From the NCBI GenBank assembly GCA_021787655.1, contig JAJYLM010000028.1, positions 1 through 18,677 on the forward strand: a DNA stretch of 18,677 nucleotides. The letters run 5' to 3'. The notes under the pieces are model-generated. The model did no database searches and had not been told where the DNA came from. It worked only from the letters and a program-made list of their open reading frames with translations. The translations under genes and the position numbers were made by a program. Numbering within the stretch: position 1 is the first letter of the stretch; each line of letters opens with the position of its first letter. This DNA comes from a bacterium (GTDB taxonomy: Bacteria; JAMCPX01). Positions 1 through 7,962 of the stretch are shown piece by piece.

Positions 1-242
1 ACGATGTCTTCGTTGATATTCAACTGAGGCTCAAGGCGTAACCTTTGGTAGAAATACGAGGTGTTTTCAGAATTCTTGACTTCAATGTTATGGAAGTATA
101 TCTCGCGTGCCATGTAATACCCCCCTAACTTTACATTTGAAGCGTCAAGAAGACCGGCAAAGACCGGTGATGAAACTGACAGCAGACCTATCAAAGTTGT
201 AGCTATTATGGTTAGAAACAGTATCCGTTTTTTAACGTTCAT
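1..242 (-). CDS. Secreted porin-like outer-membrane protein, N-terminal part
   Basis: This is the first 80 codons of a gene that runs off the left edge. Translation from the ATG at 242 gives a classic Sec signal peptide: MNVKKR, then a hydrophobic core (ILFLTIIATTLIGLL), then a signal peptidase I site after SPVFA at about residue 29. The mature start contains KLGGYYMAREIYF and later YQRLRLEPQLNINEDI. Alternating polar and aromatic residues, with arginines in a 'QRLRLEP' strand, recall the first strands of alginate-export-like or other 16- to 18-strand porins of Nitrospirota and Desulfobacterota. That family reading is from memory of similar starts and is uncertain; a secreted protein is firm. 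A GGGGG run about 5 bases before the ATG serves as ribosome site, and a good promoter lies just upstream. The gene is separated by about 105 bases from the acyl-CoA synthetase and is probably transcribed on its own. Confidence 0.75.
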   Translation of the reverse strand, partial: MNVKKRILFLTIIATTLIGLLSVSSPVFAGLLDASNVKLGGYYMAREIYFHNIEVKNSENTSYFYQRLRLEPQLNINEDI

Positions 243-262
243 AATCTACCCCCTTTTTTTTT

Positions 263-291
263 CTTCTAATCCAAGAGCAGCCATGTGTCAA
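263..291 (-). promoter_or_regulatory. Sigma-70 promoter for the porin-like gene
   Basis: On the minus strand a perfect -35 box TTGACA (286-291) is followed after exactly 17 bases by TAGAAG (263-268), which matches four of six -10 positions. The expected start of transcription near 256 leaves a short A-rich leader ending in GGGGGTAG before the ATG at 242. It lies in the only gap between the acyl-CoA synthetase and the porin-like gene. Confidence 0.6.
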
Positions 292-347
292 GAACTATGA
301 CATACCTGTGCGAATGAATTTTTCCGGAGAACCGTGTCCGGCGCGCA

Positions 348-1994
348 TTATCCGGCATATTGTTTCTTTATCGCGACCTTGTTGATCTTGCCCACACTGG
401 TCTTCGAGATCGTTTCAACGATTTCGATGCGATCCGGGATTGCGTAGCGCTGCAGCTTCCCTTCATCAACGAACCTGTTCATGAATTTCCGGATGTCCTC
501 GCCGGTCACCTTATTCTTATACTGCGGCTTCAGGACTACCAGGGCCAGCGGCCGTTCTCCCCATTGTTCGCTTGCAACACCGATCACCGCGGCTTCGCTG
601 ACAGCTTCATGCTGGCTGATAAGGTTCTCGAGCATCAGGGAAGAAATCCATTCACCTCCGGTCTTAATAACGTCTTTCATACGGTCCGTGATAAGGACAT
701 ATCCCTCCCGGTCTATGGTGGCGACGTCTCCGGAATGCAGCCATCCTTTTCTCCAGAGTTCCCTGCTCCGTTCGGGCTCTTTATAGTATGCCTCCGTCAG
801 CCAGGGTGTCCGGATGACGAGCTCGCCGTTCGTCGCACCGTCATGGGGAAGAAAATTGTCACTGCTGTCAACGATCTCGACCTCCGAGAGCGGGAAGGGA
901 ACGCCTGTCTTCAGAAGAATGTCGAGCTTTTTTTCCGCATCCCAGCCCTCCATAGTTTCTTTCAGAAGTGCAAAGGTCACGGCAGGACATGTCTCTGACA
1001 TACCATATGCAGCCCAGACCCTGATCCCGAGTTTCATTGCAGCCTGCGCCAATCCTCTGGGCAAGGCAGACCCGCCGATATCGAGCTGCCACCGGGAAAG
1101 ATCGACCGATTTGGCCATGGGGTGGCTTATCACCATGAGCAATATCGCCGGGACACAATGACTGAAGGTCACTTGTTCCCGCTGGATGAGCTTCAGAATA
1201 AATTCAGGATCATAGCGCCCAGGATACACCTGCTTGGTCCCCAAAAGCGTTGCCACATAAGGAACTCCCCAGGCATGTACGTGGAACATGGGGGTGAGAG
1301 GCATATAAACATCTTTCGAGCGCAGACTTCCAATCCCCGATTCATAGAGACTTGCTATCGATACCCCGAGTGTATGGAGTACCAGCTGCCGGTGAGAAAA
1401 ATAAACCCCCTTCGGTGATCCGGTCGTCCCGGTTGTATAGAATATCGTAGCCCGTGTGTCTTCTTCCAGATCCGGGAAATCATAAGCCGGCTGTGCGTTT
1501 TTCAGCATCTCTTCATATTCAAGGGCAATGGGAATTTTCGTTCCGGGACTTTTTACTTCGTCTTTCAGAAGAATGACCTTTTTGACCGTTGTCAATTTTT
1601 CCCAGATGGATTCGAGGAGGGGAAGGAAATCAGCATGCACAAGCACGAAATCATCTTCTGCATGGTTCATGGTATAGAGGATGGTCTCCGGCGATAGACG
1701 CCAGTTCATGGTATGCAGTACAGCCCCCATCATGGGTACGGCAAAGTATGCTTCCAGATAACGGTTGCTGTCATAATCAAAGACACAGACCGTGTTTCCC
1801 CGTTTTACACCTAACTTCTCCAGCCCGCTGGCCAGCCTGTTAATCCGCTCGTAGAGAGTTTTATAGGTGAGTCTGACGCTGTCGCGATAGACAATCTCTT
1901 TGTCCGGAGAATAGACGAGCGGGGTATTTAAGAGCTTCTTGATGATGAGCGGATACTGATAACTTTCACCAGGTTGATAACTCTTTTGTACCAT
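348..1994 (-). CDS. AMP-binding fatty-acyl-CoA synthetase (AlkK/FadD type)
   Basis: Adenylate-forming enzyme expected to activate a medium- or long-chain fatty acid with ATP and CoA in the cytoplasm. All core motifs of the ANL superfamily are visible in the 548-residue protein: the P-loop TTGTTGSPKG (about 187-196), YGMSE (330-334), the SGD of motif A7 (421-423), the hinge DRMKDVIKTGGEW (437-449), and the C-terminal catalytic lysine in TSVGKINK (K536). The HCVPAIL and MFHVHAWG segments are typical of the AlkK-like branch. The exact chain length cannot be read from sequence. The frame stays open 36 codons further upstream, to 2102. I chose the ATG at 1994 because GGGAGG lies six bases before it (2001-2006) and the protein then starts at the usual place for the family. 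No beta-oxidation gene is adjacent, so its pathway partner is unknown. Confidence 0.9.
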   Translation of the reverse strand: MVQKSYQPGESYQYPLIIKKLLNTPLVYSPDKEIVYRDSVRLTYKTLYERINRLASGLEKLGVKRGNTVCVFDYDSNRYLEAYFAVPMMGAVLHTMNWRLSPETILYTMNHAEDDFVLVHADFLPLLESIWEKLTTVKKVILLKDEVKSPGTKIPIALEYEEMLKNAQPAYDFPDLEEDTRATIFYTTGTTGSPKGVYFSHRQLVLHTLGVSIASLYESGIGSLRSKDVYMPLTPMFHVHAWGVPYVATLLGTKQVYPGRYDPEFILKLIQREQVTFSHCVPAILLMVISHPMAKSVDLSRWQLDIGGSALPRGLAQAAMKLGIRVWAAYGMSETCPAVTFALLKETMEGWDAEKKLDILLKTGVPFPLSEVEIVDSSDNFLPHDGATNGELVIRTPWLTEAYYKEPERSRELWRKGWLHSGDVATIDREGYVLITDRMKDVIKTGGEWISSLMLENLISQHEAVSEAAVIGVASEQWGERPLALVVLKPQYKNKVTGEDIRKFMNRFVDEGKLQRYAIPDRIEIVETISKTSVGKINKVAIKKQYAG

Positions 1995-2000
1995 GTTCAA

Positions 2001-2006
2001 CCTCCC
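2001..2006 (-). promoter_or_regulatory. Ribosome binding site fixing the acyl-CoA synthetase start
   Basis: GGGAGG on the minus strand, six bases before the ATG at 1994. It favours this start over the in-frame codons at 2054 and 2102, which would add 20 or 36 residues with no resemblance to the family. Confidence 0.65.
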
Positions 2007-2171
2007 GACTCTGTTTTTTTGCAGGAACCCCGCCCTTGTGAGCGGAGATGTCATGTCACTATCCTTTACTCGTACTGCCACCAGAAAAACTGACGGTAGC
2101 ACTTAGATGATCCTCCCGGCGTTGAACGTTCGGATGCAGCAACCGTACCGGTCCAGAGAAATATCGTGGTC

Positions 2172-3248
2172 TTAACCGCCCTTTTCGAGCTTATCGAGAA
2201 TCGAGTCTATTTCGTCCTGATCTTCCTGTTTTTTCGGCTTCGCTTTCACTGCCGCCGGTCTCTGCGGTTCCTGAACTTGCTTCGGAGCGGCAGGAGGTGC
2301 CGAGGGCTTCTGCCTCTGCTGAACAATCTCCTGTACCGCCGGAGCCGGGGCCGCGGAAGACTCAACGGATTCAACAATAAACGAGCCTTCGATCGCCTCC
2401 GCAACATCCGCGGTTGCCGTGGTCTCCTTCTTTTCACCGGTGATACCGAGATCAGCAACGACACCATCGATGATCTTGCTGTCAATCACCTTTGCCTTTA
2501 CGAGAAAACCCTCGAACAGGGCATTGGAAGAAATGATATTGATCCTTCTCGGAATGCCCTTCGAATAGGCATGGATCTTTTCTATGGCTTCGGGTGCAAA
2601 GATCTCGTCCTTGTTGCCGGCGAGCCCCAGACGGTGCTTCACATAGGCTTCCGTAGACTCATAATTGAACGATTCGAGCCTGTACTTCAGCGCAACCCGC
2701 TGCGCAAGCGGACTATCGAGGAGCAGGTTTTCCTCGATTTCCGGCAGGCCGAAGAAAACGAACGTGATCAGCTTTCTGTCCGGCGCTTCGAGGTTGAGCA
2801 GGCCCCTGAACTCCTCCATCATTTCCTTTGTTTTCAGCATCTGTGCCTCGTCAATAAGGACGACCGCCTTCTTGTGCTGTTCATACAGCTCATTCAACCG
2901 GCCGTAGAGCTGGGACAGCAGCGCAATCTTATTCTCCGACGGATCCGGAATGCCGAGCTGCATCGCTATCTTTTTGAGAAGCCAGTCGGCGGTTATCCCC
3001 GAATGGATGATAACGAGCAGGGCCGATTCATACTCTTCCTCAGGAAGGCTGTCGAGCATGCGCCGCGCGAGCGTGGTTTTGCCGGTTCCGATATCTCCGA
3101 TGAGTAATGCAAGACCCTTCATGGAGTCGACTGCATACATTAACCGGACAAGGGCCTTCGAATGCTGCGCGCTGTTATAATAAAATTTTATGTCCGGTGC
3201 ACTGGAAAATGGTTCTTCATTCAGCTTGTAAAAATCCAAATAGTTCAT
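2172..3248 (-). CDS. ExeA/GspA-family AAA ATPase with disordered C-terminal tail
   Basis: A 358-residue P-loop ATPase. The start (YLDFYKLNEEPFSSAPD) is the family's typical opening. It is followed by Walker A GDIGTGKT (51-58), Walker B VVLIDEAQ (129-136), a likely arginine finger in LAQRVALKY (R184), and a sensor-2 helix GIPRRINII (231-239). The ATPase core ends near residue 270. The remaining 90 residues are Ala/Pro/Gln-rich and end in a small charged helix, DEIDSILDKLEKGG. Unlike ExeA of type II secretion, there is no membrane segment and no peptidoglycan-binding domain, so the protein should be cytosolic; MshM-like proteins of pilus systems have the same core. It starts 12 bases after the TPR gene stop, with GAAGGAG as ribosome site, so the two are almost certainly cotranscribed and translationally linked. 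No secretin, pilin or GspB gene is visible here, so a secretion or pilus role is only a hypothesis. Confidence 0.85.
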   Translation of the reverse strand: MNYLDFYKLNEEPFSSAPDIKFYYNSAQHSKALVRLMYAVDSMKGLALLIGDIGTGKTTLARRMLDSLPEEEYESALLVIIHSGITADWLLKKIAMQLGIPDPSENKIALLSQLYGRLNELYEQHKKAVVLIDEAQMLKTKEMMEEFRGLLNLEAPDRKLITFVFFGLPEIEENLLLDSPLAQRVALKYRLESFNYESTEAYVKHRLGLAGNKDEIFAPEAIEKIHAYSKGIPRRINIISSNALFEGFLVKAKVIDSKIIDGVVADLGITGEKKETTATADVAEAIEGSFIVESVESSAAPAPAVQEIVQQRQKPSAPPAAPKQVQEPQRPAAVKAKPKKQEDQDEIDSILDKLEKGG

Positions 3249-3260
3249 TGTGCTCCTTCG

Positions 3261-6200
3261 TTAAATATAGGATACTTTTTTCTTAGCCGGTTTGCTCTTG
3301 CTCTGAGCCGGGTCGGCTTCCTCTTCCGCCGCTTTTTTATCCCCGGCGTGAATATCGGTTTGCTGGATGACAGGGGCAACCGGGGACGGTTTTTCCTGCC
3401 CGACAGCCTGCTGCGGCTTTTGCGCGGGTGTCCGGTGCGCTGCCGGCTGTGCGGCAGGCTCTTCCTCGTTGTCTTCGTTCAACAGACTGTCAAGGGTGAA
3501 CTTTCCGGCTTCAGGCGGTATATCTTCCTGCTGTTCGCTCTCCTGCGCATCCTGAACAAACTCCGCAAGTTTTGCGGTCCTGCTCCTGACATCCCTGAAT
3601 TTTTCATCTATCCTCTGCACTTCGGCAAAATTTTTATAGGCGTTCTTCATATCTCCATAAGCTTCGAAGGCCACCGCCAGTTCATACAGCAAACCGATGT
3701 TCTCCTCCTGAACGCCGCCTTTTGCGTTCAAAGCCTGCTTATACATCTCTATTGCTTTCCCGGGCAATCCCTTTCCCATATAGCTCATACCGAGCATGAT
3801 CAGACTGTCAGGTTTTTTGTCCGGAGAGAGAGACGACGTGTTGAATTCATTGATCGCCTCATCTATCAGGCCCATCTCCTTGTACGCTATGCCAAGATTG
3901 TAGTGCGTCTCAGCATCCTGCTTGTCGACACTCTGTTCGACCCCTTTTTTGAAGGCTTCCAGGACCTCTTCGACGCTCACCTGCTGTTCTTCTTCGACAG
4001 GCTGCTGCACCTGCATCTTTGCTGCGGTGCCCGACGACAGCTCTTTCTCCAATTCCTGTGCAAGATCGAACAGTCCTTCGTCGGCCGATACTGCGATGAT
4101 ATGATCGGCCTCGCGCTCGATGAAGGGTTCATCAAGGTCAGCCGTCTTTTCCTGAACCGGCGGATGGGCTTCCTGTTCCTTTGCAAGTATATCGGCAAGC
4201 CTTTTTTTCGCTTTTTCCTCGTTCGGTGCAACACTTAAGATCTTCTGAATTATCCCTTTTGCCTCGGACAAAATGCCCTGCTGATAATAAAATTCAGCCT
4301 CGTCAAGCGCATCGATGATATCGATTGATGGTTTGGGCTCTTCGCCTGCAGCAGCCTGCTGGGATGTACGCCGGGAAACGGGTTCCTGGTCTTTCTCGGG
4401 AGCGATGCCTTCCAGTTCCTCGTCGGAAAAAGTGAAGTTAATATCCTCATCCTGACTCTGCTGTGCTCCCGCACCGGGTATACTTTCCTGGAATTTGTCC
4501 AATTCCGGACCGATGTCGATCTGCTCGGGAATAGGAACGTCTTCCCTGGGCTCCTCCGGTATCTCCTCCTTCGGTTCTTCTGGTATTTCTGCCGCTGGTT
4601 CCACGGGTGCCTCTTCCTGGACTGCTCCGCTCTCTTCATTTCCGACTGCCGGTGTTTCTTCAGACGGGATGGATTCCTGCTCTTCAATTGCCTGTTCCGG
4701 AACACTCTCTTCCGTCGAAGCAACGGGAGACTCCACCTCGATCTCTATATCCGTCTCTATCTCCTGCGGCCGCGATTCTTTCTTCACAGACACTGCCGGT
4801 TCCGGCCTCTGTATCGGTTCTATCTCTCTGTCGATATCGGGAGGAATCTCCCGGGAAGGCTGCTCTATCTCGGGCTGAGGTTCAGCGATAACCCGCTGTT
4901 CCCTTTTCTTTTCCTGGGGCGGGCTTTCTTTGCGGCGCTGAGGGACTTCTTCCTGTTCCTCAGCCGGGGTATAACCGACCAGGGCCCTGAGCACGTCGTT
5001 GTCAGGATCATGTGCCACAGCCTGCTGAACTATCGTTTGCGCCTTTTCAGATTCACCTTCAGCCATCAGGATAGTGTAGAGTTTTTCAGCAAGCTGTGAC
5101 CCTTCCTGATACTTCTTCCCGAGCTGATAGAGTTCGAACAACTCTTCCAGTGCCTTCCTGTGGTCCGGAGCTGTATTCAGTATCTGGTTCAATTTCTCGA
5201 TTGCCTTGGAATGCAGCCCGTACCGTTTGTATACCTGGGCCTCTGAAAAGAACTTTTCTATCTCATCCTGTGTCAAGGCCGCTTTTCCGCCGGTTTCTGG
5301 ACGTGGTGCTGCTGCCTGCGGAGGCTTGAGTTCCGCCACCCGTTCCGGTGTTTTCACTGCGGGCTTCGGCTGTACCTTTTCAGCCGGCCTCTCACGGCTC
5401 ACCGCCGGTTGAACTGTCTTGACAGGCTGCGGTTTCGCCGCCGGTTTTTCCGGAGCCGGAGGAACTTTTCTCACGGGCGGCTCTTCTTCTGCCTGGTTTC
5501 TTGTGATCTCAAAAGGCTCGGGAACGACCTCTTTCATGACCGCCGGTTCACTGCTTGCGCCGACGATGATCTGTAATGCCTGGGCATCTGTGGGATCAAG
5601 CTCAAGAATTTTCTTGTAGATCTCCTGCGCCTGGGGTGCCAGCCCCTCCTTGGAGAATAATTTTGCAACCTCTTTGTATGCTGATATTGCGAGCGGAATT
5701 TTCTCAAGGGCAACATACGCCTTGGCGAGCGCAATCAACACCTCGGTGTCGGATTTACCGAGAGCGATAACGTCTTTTACCTTGAGCAGAACTTTTTGAT
5801 AATCACCGCGTACAAGGTAGAGGCGTATCAGTAGTTTTACGATACCGACGTCCCCGGATTTCAGGGAGAGCATCCTCTCATAAACTGTGATAAGGTCGAC
5901 TGTTTTCTTGGCCTCGATAAGTTTCTCAGCAATCTTGGATAGCTCTGTATATGCCTGATCTTTAAGGCCGTTTTTTATATAGAGTTCGGCAAGCTTCATC
6001 CGTCCCGGAAGATTGGACGGCTCCAGTTCCGTGATGGTCTGAAGTATTTTGAGCGCCTCCTGTGTTCGTCCTTCCCGCTCGTAAATGGCAATCGCGACTT
6101 TATAGTTCGACACCGCTTCTGCTATCAGATTCTTCTTCCTGAAGAGCTCTGCAAGCTTCATGTACGCCTGGGACGAAACTGGATTGATGGTCAGAAGCTG

Positions 6201-6452
6201 ACGGTAAACGGCTATTGCCTTGTCATAAAATCCGCTGTCCCTGAATATGTTGGATGCGATCTCATAATAATTTGTCGCGTCATCTTTCTTGTCGAGTTTG
6301 AGAAATAGCTCGGCGATCTTGAGTGCTACCTGGTTGTTTTTCGGATCTATCTCGAGGACTTTTTGCAAATCTTTGATAGCCTTATCAAACTGGTTTTTGG
6401 CTATAAATTTATTTGCACTTTCTATTAACTTGTTTTTATCTACCCCAGCCAA
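3261..6452 (-). CDS. Large TPR scaffold protein with acidic linkers
   Basis: A 1063-residue protein with no signal peptide or membrane segment, so probably cytosolic. TPR-like helices fill about residues 7-295 (for example NQFDKAIKDLQKVLEIDPKN), 396-490, 710-760 and 845-965. Between them lie a Pro/Lys/Ala-rich linker (305-390) and a very acidic, low-complexity linker (495-705) with short EEIPEEP-type repeats. The tail (970-1063) is disordered and ends in a basic-hydrophobic KKKVSYI. TPRs bind other proteins, so a scaffold role is likely. The layout recalls FimV-type polar hub proteins, but LysM and membrane parts are missing. The frame is open to a GTG at 6482. I chose the TTG at 6452 because AAGGAG lies five bases before it and the promoter's predicted start point is downstream of the GTG. 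The partner gene, the ExeA-type ATPase, follows after 12 bases. Function is unknown. Confidence 0.85.
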   Translation of the reverse strand: MAGVDKNKLIESANKFIAKNQFDKAIKDLQKVLEIDPKNNQVALKIAELFLKLDKKDDATNYYEIASNIFRDSGFYDKAIAVYRQLLTINPVSSQAYMKLAELFRKKNLIAEAVSNYKVAIAIYEREGRTQEALKILQTITELEPSNLPGRMKLAELYIKNGLKDQAYTELSKIAEKLIEAKKTVDLITVYERMLSLKSGDVGIVKLLIRLYLVRGDYQKVLLKVKDVIALGKSDTEVLIALAKAYVALEKIPLAISAYKEVAKLFSKEGLAPQAQEIYKKILELDPTDAQALQIIVGASSEPAVMKEVVPEPFEITRNQAEEEPPVRKVPPAPEKPAAKPQPVKTVQPAVSRERPAEKVQPKPAVKTPERVAELKPPQAAAPRPETGGKAALTQDEIEKFFSEAQVYKRYGLHSKAIEKLNQILNTAPDHRKALEELFELYQLGKKYQEGSQLAEKLYTILMAEGESEKAQTIVQQAVAHDPDNDVLRALVGYTPAEEQEEVPQRRKESPPQEKKREQRVIAEPQPEIEQPSREIPPDIDREIEPIQRPEPAVSVKKESRPQEIETDIEIEVESPVASTEESVPEQAIEEQESIPSEETPAVGNEESGAVQEEAPVEPAAEIPEEPKEEIPEEPREDVPIPEQIDIGPELDKFQESIPGAGAQQSQDEDINFTFSDEELEGIAPEKDQEPVSRRTSQQAAAGEEPKPSIDIIDALDEAEFYYQQGILSEAKGIIQKILSVAPNEEKAKKRLADILAKEQEAHPPVQEKTADLDEPFIEREADHIIAVSADEGLFDLAQELEKELSSGTAAKMQVQQPVEEEQQVSVEEVLEAFKKGVEQSVDKQDAETHYNLGIAYKEMGLIDEAINEFNTSSLSPDKKPDSLIMLGMSYMGKGLPGKAIEMYKQALNAKGGVQEENIGLLYELAVAFEAYGDMKNAYKNFAEVQRIDEKFRDVRSRTAKLAEFVQDAQESEQQEDIPPEAGKFTLDSLLNEDNEEEPAAQPAAHRTPAQKPQQAVGQEKPSPVAPVIQQTDIHAGDKKAAEEEADPAQSKSKPAKKKVSYI

Positions 6453-6457
6453 TTTGT

Positions 6458-6463
6458 CTCCTT
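6458..6463 (-). promoter_or_regulatory. Ribosome binding site for the TTG start of the TPR gene
   Basis: AAGGAG, within the longer GAAGGAGA, five bases before the TTG at 6452. It lies inside the frame if the GTG at 6482 were used, which argues against that GTG. Confidence 0.7.
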
Positions 6464-6485
6464 CTTTCAGGGAGTCCCTCACCTC

Positions 6486-6515
6486 ATAATTAGCCCTTCA
6501 AGCGAAAATTGTCAA
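6486..6515 (-). promoter_or_regulatory. Sigma-70 promoter for the TPR/ATPase pair
   Basis: A perfect -35 box TTGACA (6510-6515) is followed after 18 bases by AATTAT (6486-6491), four of six matches to TATAAT. The predicted start of transcription is near 6479. It lies in the gap between the aminotransferase terminator and the TPR gene, so it should drive both the TPR and ExeA-type ATPase genes. Confidence 0.55.
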
Positions 6516-6564
6516 GTATGGAACATTGAAATACTAACAAGATAGCGGGGGGTTCTGCAAACAA

Positions 6565-6591
6565 CCGGGGGCGTATGACAAACGCCCCCGG
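6565..6591 (-). terminator. Rho-independent terminator after the aminotransferase
   Basis: A perfect 10-bp G+C-rich stem (CCGGGGGCGT with ACGCCCCCGG) closes a 7-base loop. On the minus strand it is followed by TTGTTTG. The plus-strand flank has no T run, so it acts on minus-strand transcripts. It lies about 30 bases after the aminotransferase stop. Confidence 0.85.
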
Positions 6592-6620
6592 GTACAACAA
6601 AAGCTCTTCTCTTCGTACGC

Positions 6621-7808
6621 TTATTCGAGCACTGAAACAGCCTTCTCTATCCTTTCAAGTCCCTTCTTGATGGTTTCCATGGACGTTGCATAGGAAAGCC
6701 TCATATTGTCCTTCGCGCCGAACGGTGCGCCAGGAACGACGGCAACCTTTGCCTGTTCCAGCAGGTAGTCGGCGAAACCAAAGGAATCCTTGATAAGCTT
6801 GCCCTGGAACTTTTTGCCATACAGCTGACTGATGTTCGGGAATGCATAGAATGCACCCTTGGGGGTGATGCAGGTAATACCCGGTATCTTGTTCAGTCCC
6901 TCGACGATGAACTTTCTCCTCTTGTCGAATTCGGCAACCATGCTGGTGACCGAGTCCTGGGGACCGCGCAGCGCTTCGACGCTCGCCTTCATGGCTATCG
7001 ATGTCGGGTTGGATGTACTCTGGCTCTGGATGTTCTTCATCCCGCTGATTATCTCCTTCGGACCTGCGGTAAAACCGATCCTCCATCCCGTCATGGCATA
7101 TGTTTTTGATACGCCGTGAACGACCAGTGTCCTTGACTTCATGTCCTTTGCCTGCGCGATGGTGAAGAACTTTTCACCGTCATAAATCAGTTTCTCGTAG
7201 ATATCGTCGGTCACGACGAACATATTATGCTTCTTCACGACTTCCGCTATATCTTCAAGAATCTGCCGCGGATAGACCGCTCCCGAAGGGTTTCCCGGAC
7301 TGTTGATCAACAGGATCTTCGTTTTCCTGGTGATTGCTTTCTCGACAGCTTCTGGTTTGAGCGCAAAATTATCTTTTTCTTTTGTCTTCACAAAAACGGA
7401 TTTTGCGCCTGCAACGCCGAACATCTCAGGATACGATACCCAGTACGGCGTCGGGATGATGACCTCGTCACCGGGGTCTATCATGGCAAGAGCGATGTTG
7501 AACAGTGCATGCTTTGCACCCACGGACACGATGATTTCATTCCGCGCATACTCGAGACCGTTGTCGCGCCTGAACTTCTCTATGACAGCGTCTTTCAGAT
7601 CCGGAATGCCGTCGACCGGCATATACTTCGTAAATCCTTTATTGATCGCCTCGATTGCAGCCTGCTTAATATTGTCCGGCGTGTCGAAGTCCGGTTCACC
7701 GGCTCCGAATCCGACAACATCAATACCCTGTGCCTTCAGTTCCTTTGCTTTGGTATCAATCGCCAGCGTCGCTGACGGTTTTATGGCCTTGGCCCTTTTC
7801 GATAACAT
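6621..7808 (-). CDS. aspC: Class Ib aspartate (or prephenate) aminotransferase, PLP-dependent
   Basis: Fold-type I aminotransferase of 395 residues, expected to move the amino group between aspartate and 2-oxoglutarate in the cytoplasm. It has the subfamily's opening KPSATLAIDTKAKEL, GAGEPDFDTP (36-45), PYWVSYPEM (121-129), the cofactor-binding NSPGNPSG (N173), D201 and Y204 in TDDIYEKL, the Schiff-base lysine K235 in SKTYAMTGWRIG, and the substrate carboxylate arginine R370 in MRLSYAT. Several class Ib enzymes also transaminate prephenate to arogenate, and sequence alone does not separate the two activities. The symbol follows common annotation; the E. coli AspC itself belongs to subgroup Ia. 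The frame extends 12 codons further, to 7844, but AAGGAG six bases before the ATG at 7808 and the family start support 7808. It sits between two terminators, so it is probably monocistronic. I see no convincing promoter in the 85 bases upstream. Confidence 0.92.
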   Translation of the reverse strand: MLSKRAKAIKPSATLAIDTKAKELKAQGIDVVGFGAGEPDFDTPDNIKQAAIEAINKGFTKYMPVDGIPDLKDAVIEKFRRDNGLEYARNEIIVSVGAKHALFNIALAMIDPGDEVIIPTPYWVSYPEMFGVAGAKSVFVKTKEKDNFALKPEAVEKAITRKTKILLINSPGNPSGAVYPRQILEDIAEVVKKHNMFVVTDDIYEKLIYDGEKFFTIAQAKDMKSRTLVVHGVSKTYAMTGWRIGFTAGPKEIISGMKNIQSQSTSNPTSIAMKASVEALRGPQDSVTSMVAEFDKRRKFIVEGLNKIPGITCITPKGAFYAFPNISQLYGKKFQGKLIKDSFGFADYLLEQAKVAVVPGAPFGAKDNMRLSYATSMETIKKGLERIEKAVSVLE

Positions 7809-7814
7809 ACAGTT

Positions 7815-7820
7815 CTCCTT
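7815..7820 (-). promoter_or_regulatory. Ribosome binding site fixing the aminotransferase start
   Basis: AAGGAG six bases before the ATG at 7808. The upstream alternative start at 7844 has no such site and adds residues not typical of the family. Confidence 0.65.
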
Positions 7821-7894
7821 TTTTATATTTTTTATCGCGTTCAAAAGCCCCGCCGTTTATGACGGAATAACGTGATAACTATTCACTTCCTTAT

Positions 7895-7919
7895 AAAAAG
7901 GGCGTGGTTCAAAACCACG
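7895..7919 (-). terminator. Rho-independent terminator after coaD
   Basis: A 7-bp perfect stem (CGTGGTT with AACCACG, 7903-7919) with a 3-base loop is followed on the minus strand by CCC and a run of five T (7895-7899). It lies 43 bases past the coaD stop and separates rsmD-coaD from the aminotransferase gene. Confidence 0.8.
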
Positions 7920-7962
7920 TCTTTGTAACGAGGTTTATCCAGGGAGAGCAGCGTGCACGGGA

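Noticed and set aside
324..342. Short inverted repeat (CCGGA with TCCGG) after the acyl-CoA synthetase as a terminator
   Set aside because: The stem is only five base pairs with an 8-base loop, too weak to call.
1995..2171. Hairpin and sigma-54-like TGGC element in the leader before the acyl-CoA synthetase
   Set aside because: The stem needs G-U pairs, and the second sigma-54 half (TTGC) is absent at the right distance. No clear terminator or promoter is visible in this 177-base gap.
2166..4238. Long plus-strand open frames opposite the ATPase and TPR genes (2166-3107 and 3162-4238)
   Set aside because: They are Leu/Arg/Phe-rich antisense shadows of clearly coding minus-strand genes and resemble no protein family.
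4480..4980. Possible tandem DNA repeats in the middle of the TPR gene
   Set aside because: The repeated look comes from low-complexity Glu/Pro codons in an acidic linker; there is no regular repeat unit in the DNA.
6450..6482. GTG at 6482 as start of the TPR protein
   Set aside because: It has no good ribosome site, and the promoter places the transcript start downstream of it.
7808..7860. TATAAA at 7822-7827 as a promoter for the aminotransferase
   Set aside because: The predicted transcript start would fall inside the ribosome binding site and no -35 box lies at the right distance; it is an A/T-rich leader.
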